Positions 46,057-57,649 of a DNA stretch of 64,000 bases are shown here, one piece after another. Every line of letters starts with the position of its first letter. The stretch's first letter is position 1. The stretch is from Macrotis lagotis (lineage: Eukaryota > Chordata > Mammalia > Peramelemorphia > Peramelidae): contig NC_133663.1 of assembly GCF_037893015.1 (NCBI RefSeq), positions 137,522,507-137,586,506 on the forward strand. Direction: 5' to 3'. The translations under genes were made by a program, and so were the position numbers. The notes below the pieces were generated by a model. That model was not told the origin of the DNA. It searched no databases and saw nothing but the letters and a program-made list of their open reading frames with translations.

Positions 46057-46911
46057 TGTTATCAAAAATGCTTTATCATCATATGTTTTGACAGAAATTT
46101 TTAGAATTTATACTCTATTATTTTACTATGACTGCTTTCAAATTGTAGACTATACCACAAGTAGAGATGTTAAAACATTAAAGTATGATTTATTTTTGCT
46201 CTGCTATTAATGTGTTAAAGACATTTTCAAAATGCCAGGGGTTATCAGAATCCTATTTCCTAAGTAGCTTATAGACAATCTATCTAGTTTTAAAATTGTT
46301 TTATTTCTTGTCTAACTTAACAAAAATTAAAACAGTACTTTGTAAAATTAAAATACATGGAATTGTTACATCATTAATACAAATGAACTACCCAGAACTG
46401 TTAAAATTCCTAGATAAGAAAGAATACAATATATTCATTGTAAAATAATTCAGCTTTCATTTTCAGTTCACACAGTTTATTCAGCAAATATTTATTGACA
46501 GATCAAAATTTACTAGGAAATGTGCACAGCAGTTTAGACAAAGAGATATAAACTTACATTCAAAAAATATTATTTTAAAATGAACAATGTACCAACAATA
46601 TTTATTAGCAATATGATAATTTATATTTCCATTAGCATTTGTATGATAGCATGTGAATTCAGTGTCTTGCAGTTAGAAACTGATTTGCCTATTTTATCTT
46701 AGATAAATCCTCAGATGTTTCTGTAGTAGAGAAGGAGAGCTCCATTATTCCCGTTTTGTAAAAAAGAAACTTGGTAGGCAAGGAGAATTGAGAAAATGGC
46801 TTATAGAAGGCACAATACAAGCTGTTAGTAGTTCAAAAAAGAAGATTTCTGATTTAAGGTTTTACCAGTATCTAAAACTGTAAGCAACATATCAACTGTG
46901 AAAAATAAAAA
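46057..46911. other. no recognisable gene or repeat
   Basis: AT-rich sequence. Nothing recognised. Confidence 0.5.
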
Positions 46912-47078
46912 TATAATTTAAAAGATACTAGTTCAATATGTGTCAATATATTTCTACTAGCTTGCTATGTGATAGCAAACCACTTATCAAATATAAACAT
47001 TATTTTGGATGAAATTGCTCTTAATTTGTTAGAGGTGGGTTATAGACCCTAGAAATGTGAGCTGTTATTCTAAAAATA
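46912..47078 (+). repeat. left arm of a 167-bp inverted repeat
   Basis: The reverse complement of 48496-48662 aligns to this interval without gaps, with 6 mismatches in 167 bp by hand count (about 96%). The arm lies directly beside the L1 piece that starts near 47085. It has no reading frame and matches no repeat I know. Confidence 0.95.
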
Positions 47079-48282
47079 TTCTTCAGGTAATACTCTCTGC
47101 TAAATATAAAACTTTTATTATTTCTCTTGTATTGGTCATTTGAAGTTTTGTATTTAGCTAACCTGATAGGTGTGAAAGTAGTATCTCATGGTTGTTTTAA
47201 TTTGCAATTTTTCTAATCAATAATGATTTGGACCATCTTTTCTTATGATTATATAACTTTAATTTCTTTGATTAAAAACTTCCTACTCATACCATTTGAT
47301 CATTTATCAATTGGGGAATGATTTATAACCTTATAAATTCAATTCAATTCTCTATAAATTTTAGAAATGAGACTCTATCAGAACCCCTATCAGCACCATA
47401 TTGGAGTCATAAAAAGAATCTGACAGAATCCTTCACCTATTTTTAAAGAATTGTTTTGTGGAATTATAAATAATTGTTCCTTAATAGTATAGTATAATTC
47501 ACTTGTAATTGCCTCTGGACCTGGAGACTTTTTTGGGGGAGTTTATGAAGAATTCTTCAATTTCTATTTCAGAAATGATGTTATTCAAGTATTTTATTTC
47601 ATTTTCTGTTAATCAAGGTAGCCTGTATTTTTATAAATATTTAATTTCCCTCAGGTTATAAAATTTATTGGCAAACAGTGGTGCAAAATTTTTCCAAATT
47701 AACTTTTCAATTTCTTTCTTATTGATGAGGAGTTCTGCATTTTCATTTTGGTAGTGATTTGGTTTTCTTCTTTATTTTTTAATCAGATTAAATAATGGTT
47801 TACCAACTTTACTAGTTTCATTTATAAAATCAACATTTAATTTTATTTATTAGGTTAATGATTTTCCTACTTTCAATTTTATTAATCTTTCCCTTGGTTT
47901 TCTGAGTTTCTAATTTGGTATTTAATTGGGGATCATGAATTGGTTTTTTTTCTAAATTTTTTTGAATTGAATACCCAGTTCATTGATCTACTCTTTAATT
48001 ATTCATATGTTTTTAAAGATAAAATATTCTAATATCTGCATTGACTACATTCGCATAAATTTTGATATGATGTGTGATGGTTATCATTTTCTTGGAAGAA
48101 GTGATTAATTGTATCTATGATTTATCCTTTAATCCACTAATTCTTTAAAATTAAGTTATTTAGTTTGCAATTAATTTTTTGTTTCTCTTTCCATGGTACT
48201 TTATTACTTCCAGTTTTTATTGCATCATGATCTGAAAAGTATGCATTTATTTTTTTCCACTTTTTATTGTTTTTTTTTTTAT

Positions 48283-48316
48283 GGTCAATTTTATGGTCAA
48301 TTTATGGTTAATTTAG
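48283..48316 (+). repeat. three tandem copies of an 11-12-bp unit
   Basis: ATGGTCAATTTT, ATGGTCAATTT and ATGGTTAATTT follow each other. One copy (ATGGTCAATTTT) is part of L1 in other copies (14519, 49398), so this is a local triplication inside L1. Confidence 0.85.
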
Positions 48317-48495
48317 ACACTGGTGCCATGTACTGCAAAGAAAAAGGTATATTCCTTTCTATCCCAATTCAGTTTTCTCTAGAAATCTATTATATTTATG
48401 ATTTCTAATATCATATTCACCTTCTTAACTTCCTTAAGTTCTGAGGGAGGGTTGTTGAAGTCCACCATTATTATAGTTTTGCCCTCTATGTCTCC

Positions 48496-48662
48496 TATTT
48501 TTGGAATAACAGCTCATATTTCTAGGGTCTATAACCCACATCTAACAAATTAAGAGCAATTTCATTCAAAATAATGTTTATATTTGATAAGTGGTTTGCT
48601 ATCACATAGCAAGCTAGTAGCAATATATGGACACATATTGAACTAGTATCTTTTAAATTATA
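48496..48662 (-). repeat. right arm of the 167-bp inverted repeat
   Basis: Inverted partner of 46912-47078, about 96% identical, with 1,417 bp between the arms. It interrupts L1 endonuclease sequence between the CCCTCTATGTCTCC block (L1, 48482-48495) and L1-like sequence that resumes after about 48680. Confidence 0.95.
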
Positions 48663-48728
48663 ATTGTATAATTAAATTATAATTCATTCAGCTTCTCCTC
48701 TAAGGCCTTGGATGATATACCAATAGGT

Positions 48729-48786
48729 ATATATCTATATCTATATCATCTATATCTATATCTATATCTATATCTATATCTATATT
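48729..48786 (+). repeat. (TATATC)n hexanucleotide repeat
   Basis: About nine TATATC/TCTATA units with one CATC interruption, inside L1 sequence next to the right inverted-repeat arm. Confidence 0.95.
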
Positions 48787-49139
48787 TAAAGATATGAGAT
48801 ATGATTAATTGCCTATGGCACCTTTTAAGAAGATGTAATTTCCTTTCTTATGCTGTTTAATGAGATCTATGTTTTTCTTTGTCTGAGTTCAGGATCAGTA
48901 CCTTTGATTTTTATTTTTCTGCTACTGAAGCACAATATATTTTATTTCAGCCTTTTACCTTTACTGTGTGGGTTATCTCCCTGCTTCAAATATGTTTCTT
49001 GTAAACAACATATAATGGGATTTGCGTTTTTATGCCATTCTACAATCTACTTCTGTTTTATGAGACAGTTCATCCCACAATGGATGCCCAATTAATTGAG
49101 CTCCTATATCTCTCTTTTATTCATAAATGCATTTAATAT

Positions 49140-52100
49140 AATACTTCCCCTAATAAATGATTTGCCTTTCTCCTACAAGTTTTGATATATTGTCTCCTTA
49201 TTGTCATTGTCTTAGATGAAATTATAACTTATTTCTATGATTTGTAGTTTGATCTACTTTTTTTTAAATTAGACTGTTTAGTTTCCAATTACTTTTAGTC
49301 TGTTTCTCCCTGGTCCTTTTATTGCATCATGACCTGAAAAGAATGCATTTGATATTTCTATCATTTTTCATTTGATTGTTATTTATCCCCTAAAACATGG
49401 TCAATTTTTTATGTAGATTTCATATACCACAGGAAGAAAATGTACATGGTTGTCTATCCCCATTTAATTTTCTCCAGGGATCTACCATGTCTAACTTTTC
49501 TAACTTTTCTGTTCACCTTCTTAAATTCATTCTTATTTATTTTATGATTAGATTTATCTAATTCCTGAGAGGGACATTGAGGTTGCCCACTACTAGTTTG
49601 ACTGTCTATGTCTTCCCCTAACTCATTTAGATTCTTCTCTAAGAATTTGAATGCTATACCATTTGCTGCATACATATTTGATATTAAAATTACTTTATTG
49701 TCTAAGGTACATTTTGGAAGGATGTAATTTTCTTCATTGTCCCTTTCAATAAGATCTATTTTTGCAGTTGTTTTGTCTGACATAAGGACTGCTACACCTA
49801 CTTTTTTCTCTTCAGTTGAAGCATAATATGTACCTTACCTTTGAACTTCACTCTGTGAATGACTCTCTGCTAAAAATGTGTTTCTTGTAAGCTGCATTTT
49901 TTAGGATTCTGGTTTTTAATCCACTCTCCCTTTTGCTTCTATTTTTTGAGAGAATTCAACCCATTACAGCTTTGATTACCAACTCTGTATTAACTTCCAT
50001 GCTATCTCCTGTCCATTTGTATTTTTTATCCCTCCATTTACCCTATCCCTTCTCACCAGTACTTTGTATTGATTACCACCACCCTCCATCTGTTCCCCCC
50101 TTCTATCAATCACTCTCCTTTTCTTCCCTCTTGTCATTTTCCCTGTCTTCCTTCACTCTCTTCTATCAGTCCCTTCCCCCTTTCCACTCTTAACATTTGT
50201 AAAGTAAGATAAATTTCCAAACCTAAATATGTTTGTGTTATTTTCTCTTTAAGCCAAATCTGATGATAGTAAGATTCAAGTAGATCTCATCCTTTCCCTT
50301 ATGTCCCTCTGCTCTAATTGATTCTCTTCATGTAAGGAAATTTACCCCATTCTGTCTCTCCCTTTTCCAGTCCCTTTTAAATACCCCCAGTCTGTTTACT
50401 CCCTCTAACAGAGTTACAATTTTGAAGAATTTTGAGAATTTTCCTCCTAAGTAGGGATGTATAATTTTAACTTTATTGAATAGGAATATTTTTTTTCTTT
50501 TCCACTGTTTTTGTTTTCATGTATTTTGTGAGTCTCCTGTTTGAAGATCAATATTCTATTCAGCTATGGTCTTTTCAACAGAAATATTTGAAATTCACCT
50601 ATTTTGTTATATGTCCATCTTTTCCCCAAAAGAAAATGCTCAGTTTTGTTGGATAGTTGATTCTTGGTTGTAATTCAAATTCCCTTAATCTCCAGAATAT
50701 CATTTCAATCCTTTCAGTCTTTAACATTGATGCAAACAGGTCCTGTGTAAAACTAACTGTGGCTCCACAGTATTTGTATTACTTCTTTCTGGCTATTTGC
50801 AGGATTTTCTCCTTCATCTTATAATTCTGAAGTTTGGTTACAGCATTCCTTAGTGTTTTCATTTTGGGATTCCTTTCAGGATGTGATTGGTGGATTCTTT
50901 CAATAACTATTATGCCCTCTGACTCCAGTATGTAAGGGGATTCTCCTTAATTATTTCCTGAAAAATGTAGCCCATACTCTTTTTTTTTAATCACAGTTTT
51001 CAGCTAGTCTGATTATTCTTAAATTATCTCTCCTCAAACTATTTTCCATGTTAATTGTTTTACTAATAAGGTATTTTACATTTTCTTCTATTTTTTTATT
51101 TTGTTATTTTATTGTTGGTTTCTCATGTAATCATTTGCTTTCATTGGTCCTATTTGATTTCTCAGAGATGGATTTTCCTCATTTATCTTTTGCATGTCCT
51201 TTTACAATTGGTCAATTCTGTTTTTAAAAGAGTTGTTATCTTTTTCCACTCCTCAGTTGTATTTTACTTATTCTGTCACTTTTTTTGTTGCAAAGTGTTA
51301 ATTTTCTCTTTCATGTCTTTTCCTAATTATTCCAAGTGATTTTTAAAATATTTTCTGGGCACTTCTAAGAAGTCTTTCTGGACTGGAGACCAATTCACAT
51401 ACTCCTCCATAGTTTCAAATGTAGCACCCTTTCTTCTCTCCTTTTCTGAGTTTGTGGTTTGCCCATCCTTATTTCCAATTTAGTTTTTAATGGGCCCTGC
51501 TTTCTCTGGTCTTTCTTATTCCTTTCAAGTTTTGTTACCTATCCCTTTTGTTTGAGAAGGGACATGGTCACAAGTTTGCAGAGCTGCTTACTGGCCTGGA
51601 AACTGAGATGTTAGGATCTCTTAAGGGTTGTTCAGCGGACTTACTTGTAAGGGAAGCCTGAAACTTCCGTTGGTGTAAACTGTGCTGGGGATGCTAGTTG
51701 CCCACTCTGGGGCTATCTCTGGGATGTCACTGAGTTGGCTAACTAGACTGAAAGTGCCTGAGGTTTTATCAGTGTTGGAAGTAAGTCTCTCCCTCCCTGG
51801 TTAGGGGCAATGAGAACACCTGTGGCTATATCTGAGTTCTTTGTGTAGGAATTTAGGGACTATCTCCTTGGATTGGCTACCAGCAATGGGAATCTCAGAT
51901 ACCCTGGGTTATTGGGGAAGAAAAGAACACCTGGGTGTGTCATGCCAAGAAACCATGTCCTCCTCCTGGTGTGGAATAGCAAAGGCTTGCAGTAGTGGCC
52001 AAGCATCTGAACCACGCACCAAGTAGAATATGGGTGTTGGGTAGCCATTCTGGAGCTTTCCCTGAGCACTGGAGTTGCCAATCAACAGGCAAGTCCTAAC

Positions 52101-52375
52101 TTCAAATTCTCTGCTCCTTTAGCCATGGATGTCAGGTTACTTGCTTGTTCACCCCACTGCCTTTGCTCTGGCTTTTGGTTCTCTGCTCTCTGCTGTGAGC
52201 AAGCCCATGCTCCCCTGTGACAGATATTCTCAGTAGATGTTAAAATCTGTACTTTGATGAGCTGCCCCAAACTCTTTTAAGAGGTTTGACTCATGTAGAT
52301 TTGAGAAAAACTCAGGAGAACCTAACAGAAGTCCTAGTTTCTCTCCACCATCTTGATTGGAAGTTTCCTAGTAGA
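49140..52375 (-). mobile_element. L1 5' half, fragment B (minus strand)
   Basis: Minus-strand L1 from its 5' end (near 52370, CCAATCAAGATGGTGGAG) through 5' UTR (to about 51500), ORF1 (about 51450-50600) and into ORF2 (about 49980 down to 49140). The ORF2 endonuclease part at 49454-49783 reads LIERDNEENYILP and ILISNMYAANGIAFK. It duplicates ORF2 endonuclease content also present in fragment A (48100-49090), so A and B are not one element. Where it stops at about 49140 there is no A-tail. Confidence 0.8.
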
Positions 52376-52584
52376 ATCTTTTTGAAGAAGAAAACATAAT
52401 AGTTTGCAAAGTTGTTATGGCATTTGTTTTAATTCAAATGCAAAAAGAAGCATAAATTCATGAGATATTTAATCTTTGGATTTGGAAGCCCTAGTAATAA
52501 ACATTTGCAAAAACTATCACAAAAATATATTTGTTCTCTATGGACCATTGTTTTTTATAGATCTGTATATACATATGCATATAC

Positions 52585-52616
<32 letters not shown>

Positions 52617-53462
52617 CATATGCATTTGCACATAGACATACCTGTACAAACATATTTAAATATATGCATATATACACAAATATCCAACATATTTATATAT
52701 ATATAGATATATCTACACACATATGTATAGACATGTATATTTATATATTTATTTCTGTTTAAGTATTATAATTCTAATTATTGATATTCTAAGATTCTCA
52801 AAATTAGATCCCAATATGGCAAAAATGATTTTCTTGTAAAGTTCAGAAATTTTGATTTGGCAATTTGAAAAGACATTACTTAACAGGCAAAAGAATATGC
52901 AGAACACTCACTTTACAGAATATTGAATGCTTTTTTCCCAAGAAAAGTGTCAAAATCTGTTCTTCATAAAACAAAGCAAATAATATAATAGGAAAAGTAT
53001 TTGATTTTATTCTAATAGGAATGAAATTAATTTTAAATAGCAGATATTTACACACTCATAATTTCCTTTAACAATTTAATTGATATAAATTCATCTGCAT
53101 ACCAAGAATTCAATGAGCCCAGAAATAGTCTTGGTTAATGACTGATGTAATTTATTTGTCAAGTAGAGAGATGGATTCATTAAGTACAATATCAGTTTAA
53201 GTATAAATTAAAACTTACACTAATGCAAAAAATTATATGTTACAAAAAACAATAATTTTTAATTGTCAAGAAAGTATTTTTACATTTCCTATTTTATGAG
53301 GCATATATTACTGCTAATAATTCAGAGAAAATACAAAGAAAAAATACTATAGTATTATTGACATTGAAAATTGTTATAAAATAAAAAATTAAAAAGCCAA
53401 CTTATTAAAAGATTAGAAAAATCTTGATTAGAAAAATCTTTTTGAAAGAGATACTTATACAA

Positions 53463-53463
<1 letters not shown>
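52376..53463. other. no gene; TA-rich microsatellite at 52589-52615
   Basis: AT-rich sequence. (TA)n at 52589-52615 lies within a longer TACATA/TATATA alternating stretch (52560-52750) that gives low-complexity frames on both strands. A perfect 15-bp tandem duplication (GATTAGAAAAATCTT twice) is at 53411-53440. No gene. Confidence 0.6.

Positions 53464-53499
<36 letters not shown>
53464..53499 (+). repeat. (TA)n microsatellite
   Basis: About 18 TA units. Confidence 0.97.
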
Positions 53500-53503
<4 letters not shown>

Positions 53504-53599
53504 TAGTTATATAAGGATAGGTCAAAATTACAGAAAACTAACAGAATCAATCATATAACAAACACAACAGCACACAGGTTCTTTACTTGATTATTTGCT

Positions 53600-54690
53600 G
53601 ATTCGAATTGACTCATATCGCATCAAGTTATAATTATAATCATTTTTTATCCTTACCTCCTATTTTAAGTATCTCAAATATACACAATCCTCCGCACAAG
53701 CTAAAGTTTCATCCAGACCCATATGATTTCTTGAACTATTTGTGCCTTCCCCCCAAGCCTATTATCTTTCACACTTTATCTCCAATCCCTACACACTTTA
53801 CTCCCCCCATCTCCCAGGGTACTTAACCCCTTGTTAAGTGAAGCACCTGGAAGCTAATCTAACTTTATGATTCTTGAAGATCTCTAAATACTGGGAGCCT
53901 CTGGATATCTCACCTGAGAACTTTACAAATGATTATAAGTAACAAAGACACTGTCTCAGGTTCTAGCTATTTATGATACACTTATTAGACAAAGTTCTTA
54001 GCAACTTGTAATTAAAGTGAGTCAAAGTATGAGACAGTTAAGTTAAACACTCCAGCTTTTTTCCCCCAGGGCTTTTTTATCTCAAACAGAATGATACCAT
54101 CTGGGACCTCTTCAACTGAGAGACACCCCTAATTACACCCATATCCTTTAGGTTCATTCTCTTCAATTATATTCTACCCTCTATCCTTTTAGAAGTAACG
54201 TTCTAAGTGTTATATCTTCCCTTGTAGTGTTGTATACAATTTGATAGTTGACCAAGATTTGTTGAAAATAGCTTTGCTTTTTCCGTTCCCTTTTCATTTA
54301 CCCTTTTTATTCAACTCTTCAGTAATATATTTGGCAATTGAATTCTCAATTCAGTTCTGCCTTTCTGTCAAGAAATTCTGGAAGTCCTGTATTTCATTGA
54401 ACATCCATCTTTTTCTCTATCTATATGCTGAATTTTTCAGGGCAGTATATTCTGGGTTGCAATCCCAGGTCCTTAGCTCTCTGAAATATCTTATTCCAAA
54501 TCTTCTGATCCTTTATTGTTGAGACTGATAGCTACTATGTTAATCTGATTATGTTCCCTTTGAATTTAAATTGTTTTCTTTGTGCTGCTTGCATTATTCT
54601 CTCTTTTACTTAAAGGTTCTGGAATGTGGCTGTTATAGCTCTTGTAGTTTTTATCCTGGATTCCCTTTCTTGGAGGGTAAATAGTTTCTT
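53600..54690 (-). mobile_element. old L1 fragment (ORF1 region), minus strand
   Basis: On the minus strand, 54310-54690 matches the ORF1 RNA-binding region of other copies in the window (compare 15950-16290 and 50540-50900 by block order: CATTTCATTGAACATCCATC, the GGGTTGCAATCC block, and TGGCTGTTATAGCTC). 53640-54240 is pyrimidine-rich and resembles the ORF1-ORF2 interval. Flanking ORF2 and 5' UTR are missing. Ends uncertain. Confidence 0.6.
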
Positions 54691-54859
54691 TTCAAAGAGA
54701 TCACAATCAAAAAAAGGAAACAGCATTTACATAACTACATGAACATATTATACATATATACATATATGTATATGTGTGTGTGTTGTGTGTGTGCGTATTC
54801 ATGAACAAATGCACAAACTCAAGTACTCATATATGATAAATAAGAGAATCACAGATGGG

Positions 54860-55160
54860 GAGCACTAATATTAAGGGACCAGAAAAAATTACTAGTAGAC
54901 TTTAGAATAGAGCTGGAAATTGAAAGAAGTTAATAAGATAGTTTGTGGGATAATAGGGAAGAGAATTCTAGCCATTGGTGACAAACAGTGAAAACACAAA
55001 CTCCTGAGATGGAATCAGTTGTTAAAGGAAGAAGAAATTTGTTATAATCATTGCATTGCAGAGTATGTAGAGGAGAGTTAGATGAGAGAAACTTAGAAAG
55101 GTAAGAAAATGACAAGATATGTAAAGGTGTAAAGCCCAATAGATGATTTTATATATGACT
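54860..55160 (+). repeat. fragment of the ancient unclassified repeat
   Basis: Shares with 6960-7120 the order GCATTGCAGAGTATGTAGAG, an AGAAAGGTAAG block and AGATGATTTTATATATGA. I read it as a third copy of the family at 3949-4195 and 6640-7620. Low sequence identity; an assignment by eye. Confidence 0.4.
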
Positions 55161-55569
55161 GTAGAGGAAAGAGAAAGTCATTACGTCTTGGTACTCTGAT
55201 ATTTCTCTGGAATTACTGATATCCTGCAAACATTCACCACAAGTCCCCAATATAATAGAGGTTTATCTCAATTTCATTCATCATTCAGTGGTTGCCATGA
55301 TCTGTCTGGTTGTTTACCTGTCAATCCTCATTCTTGCCATATGATCATAAAACATTATTTACTTATCAAGCAATTCAATCAGGATAGCCTTTACTCCTAT
55401 TTTTTTTTGAATTTGTTAGAGTAGACAAAGCAAAGGAAGGGACTTCCCTGAGTCTTGCAAATGCCTTTCCAAAATAATGTCTTAAAATGAATTCTGGAGA
55501 GGCAAAACCAACAAAAGGATTGGTTGAAACAATTTTCCAGTTCAATACAATATAGAAGATCCACACGAA
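55161..55569. other. no recognisable gene or repeat
   Basis: Unassigned sequence before the plus-strand L1. The L1 5' UTR may begin earlier than I have placed it. Confidence 0.4.
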
Positions 55570-56038
55570 AGATCTGTCTCAGTGGTGTGATATTAGAGTT
55601 CAGTCCAGCTCAGGATGATATTTAGGGTGGCTAATTGATCAGAACTTCCTGATTTCTCAGCCCATGGATCCTAAGAGACCCAGAAACCTAGTCAGAAATA
55701 GATTACAGGGACACTTACCATACTCTGATTACTTTCCTAGAACAAGGAAAAGCACTAGAACACTAGATTTGAAGCTTTAGGGCAGTGGAGACCCTGATCA
55801 TAGTTGCAAAGTGGAAAATAATGCTTATGGTTGCTCACATACTAGAGCACAATCCAGAAATATAGCATGTCATCTTGAAAAAAACTGAAAACTTAACAGA
55901 TCCCAGAATTAGGTCTGAAAATATTTGCACAAAGTGTATCCTTGACAGTGCACCTAAAAGCAGAGACCAACATTATCATAACATTTGAAAAATCAAGAAA
56001 AGGGCAGAAATAGGAAAAAAAGCAAAAATGAACTTCAT

Positions 56039-56183
56039 TGGGAAGCTAGGTGGCGCAGTGGATAAAGCACCAGCCCTGGAGTCAGGAGTATATGGGTTCA
56101 AATCCACTCTCAGACACTTAATTACCTAGCCATGTGGCCTTGGACAAGCCACTTAACCCCATTGCCTTGCAAAAACATAAAAA
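56039..56183 (+). mobile_element. SINE inserted in the L1 5' UTR, 15-bp target duplication
   Basis: Near-consensus SINE: GGAAGCTAGGTGGCGCAGTGG, GTTCAAATCCACTC, CAAGCCACTTAACCCC, TTGCAAAAACAT and an A-tail. AAAAATGAACTTCAT is found at 56024-56038 and 56184-56198. It lies within L1 5' sequence, so it is younger than that L1. A small deletion removes part of the AATAATTACC block. Confidence 0.93.
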
Positions 56184-57538
56184 AAAAATGAACTTCATCA
56201 CAAACGATTACTGTGGGGACTGGGAAATAAAAACAAACATAATGTGCCAAAAGAGATACTCACAAATCCTCAAAGAAAATAGGTTAAAATGATTTTAAAA
56301 CTCAAATAACAGAGGAAGACCAAAGATTAGGAAAAGAAAATGATGGAAGAGATGAAAATATAGTCAAAAGTTTTGTAAATAAAGCACAAAAGTGGAAAAA
56401 TACATAAAAAAGTTGACTAAGCAAAGCTACTTTAATGGTAGAAATGTCCAAAGAGAAAGAGAGAGAAAGAAAACCTCTCAAATAATTCCTTAAAACTAGA
56501 ATTAGGAAAATGGAAGCAATTGATATCATGAGATATTAAGAAATAAAAGAAGTCAAAGGAGGGGGAGAAGAAAATCTGAAATATCCTAATTAAAAATAAT
56601 CAGTTTGAACTAAAATATAAATCAAGGAGAGGTGATTTAAGAATCATTAGACTACTTGAAAGTAATGATCAAAAAAGAGTTAAAACCTCATATTCCAATA
56701 AATTATCAAGCAAAATTGCCCGGATATTCAGGAATAAGGAGATAAAGTTAAAATTGAAAGAATCCACTAAATACCACCTCAAAGAGATATCAAAATAAAA
56801 ACTCACAAATATTATGGGCAAATTCCTTAGCTTTTGGTAGAAAATATTTCAAATAGTCATCAAGAAACAGTTCAAATATCATGGACTAATTGTCAATTTT
56901 GCACAAAATTTGGCAGCTTTCATATTAAGGAACTAGAGGACTTGGAACATGATATTCTAGAAAGCAAAGAAAGAAGTTACAAAACAAAAAACCACCTACA
57001 GAACAAAAATGAATATATATATATATTGAGAGGACAAATGGATATTTAATAAATAGAGGACTTAAAAGAATATCTGAGGGAAAGTCTAGAAATGAACAGA
57101 AAATATGATTTTCACACATAAGATTCAAGAAAAGAATAAAAAGGTAAAGAGGAAGGAGAAATCATAAGGGATTAAATATAATTAAACAGTTTACATTCTT
57201 ATATGGGATATGATACATGTAAGTCCTAAGAACTTTATCTTTATTAGGACAGTTCGAAGGAAGATACAGAGACATTGGGCACAGGTATAAGTTGACTATG
57301 GTGGAATGATACTAATATGAGGCATAAAGGAGGGATTCATTGGGAGAAGGATGAAGACAGAAGTAGATATGGAGCCAATAATTTCACATGAAAAGGAATA
57401 CAAAAAGTTTTGCCTTGAAGGGAAATATGCAAGTTCAACAATACTTGAACTTCTCATCAGAATTTGCTCAAAGAAAGAATAATATAAACACTCTAACTTA
57501 CCCTAAAGGGGAGAGATAAGCAAATGGAAAGAATGCAA

Positions 57539-57542
<4 letters not shown>

Positions 57543-57604
<62 letters not shown>
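57543..57604 (+). repeat. (GA)n microsatellite
   Basis: About 30 GA units with one AA interruption, between ORF1 and ORF2 of the plus-strand L1. Confidence 0.97.
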
Positions 57605-57649
57605 AGATAAGCAGGAAAAATTGGATAAAGGGAAACACAAAGTTAGTAT

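Larger units (their letters stand above)
47085..49120 (-). mobile_element. L1 ORF2 fragment A (minus strand) carrying the right inverted-repeat arm
   Basis: Minus-strand L1 ORF2 from the C-terminal region (47150-47400) through RT (about 47400-48000) to the endonuclease and ORF2 start (about 48900-49090; the AACATATAATGGGATTTGCG block matches 15020 in the 11-17 kb copy). The FADD region is not present because of an internal deletion near 47375. Within the endonuclease part, 48496-48662 is non-L1 sequence forming one arm of an inverted repeat. Multiple stops. Confidence 0.78.
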
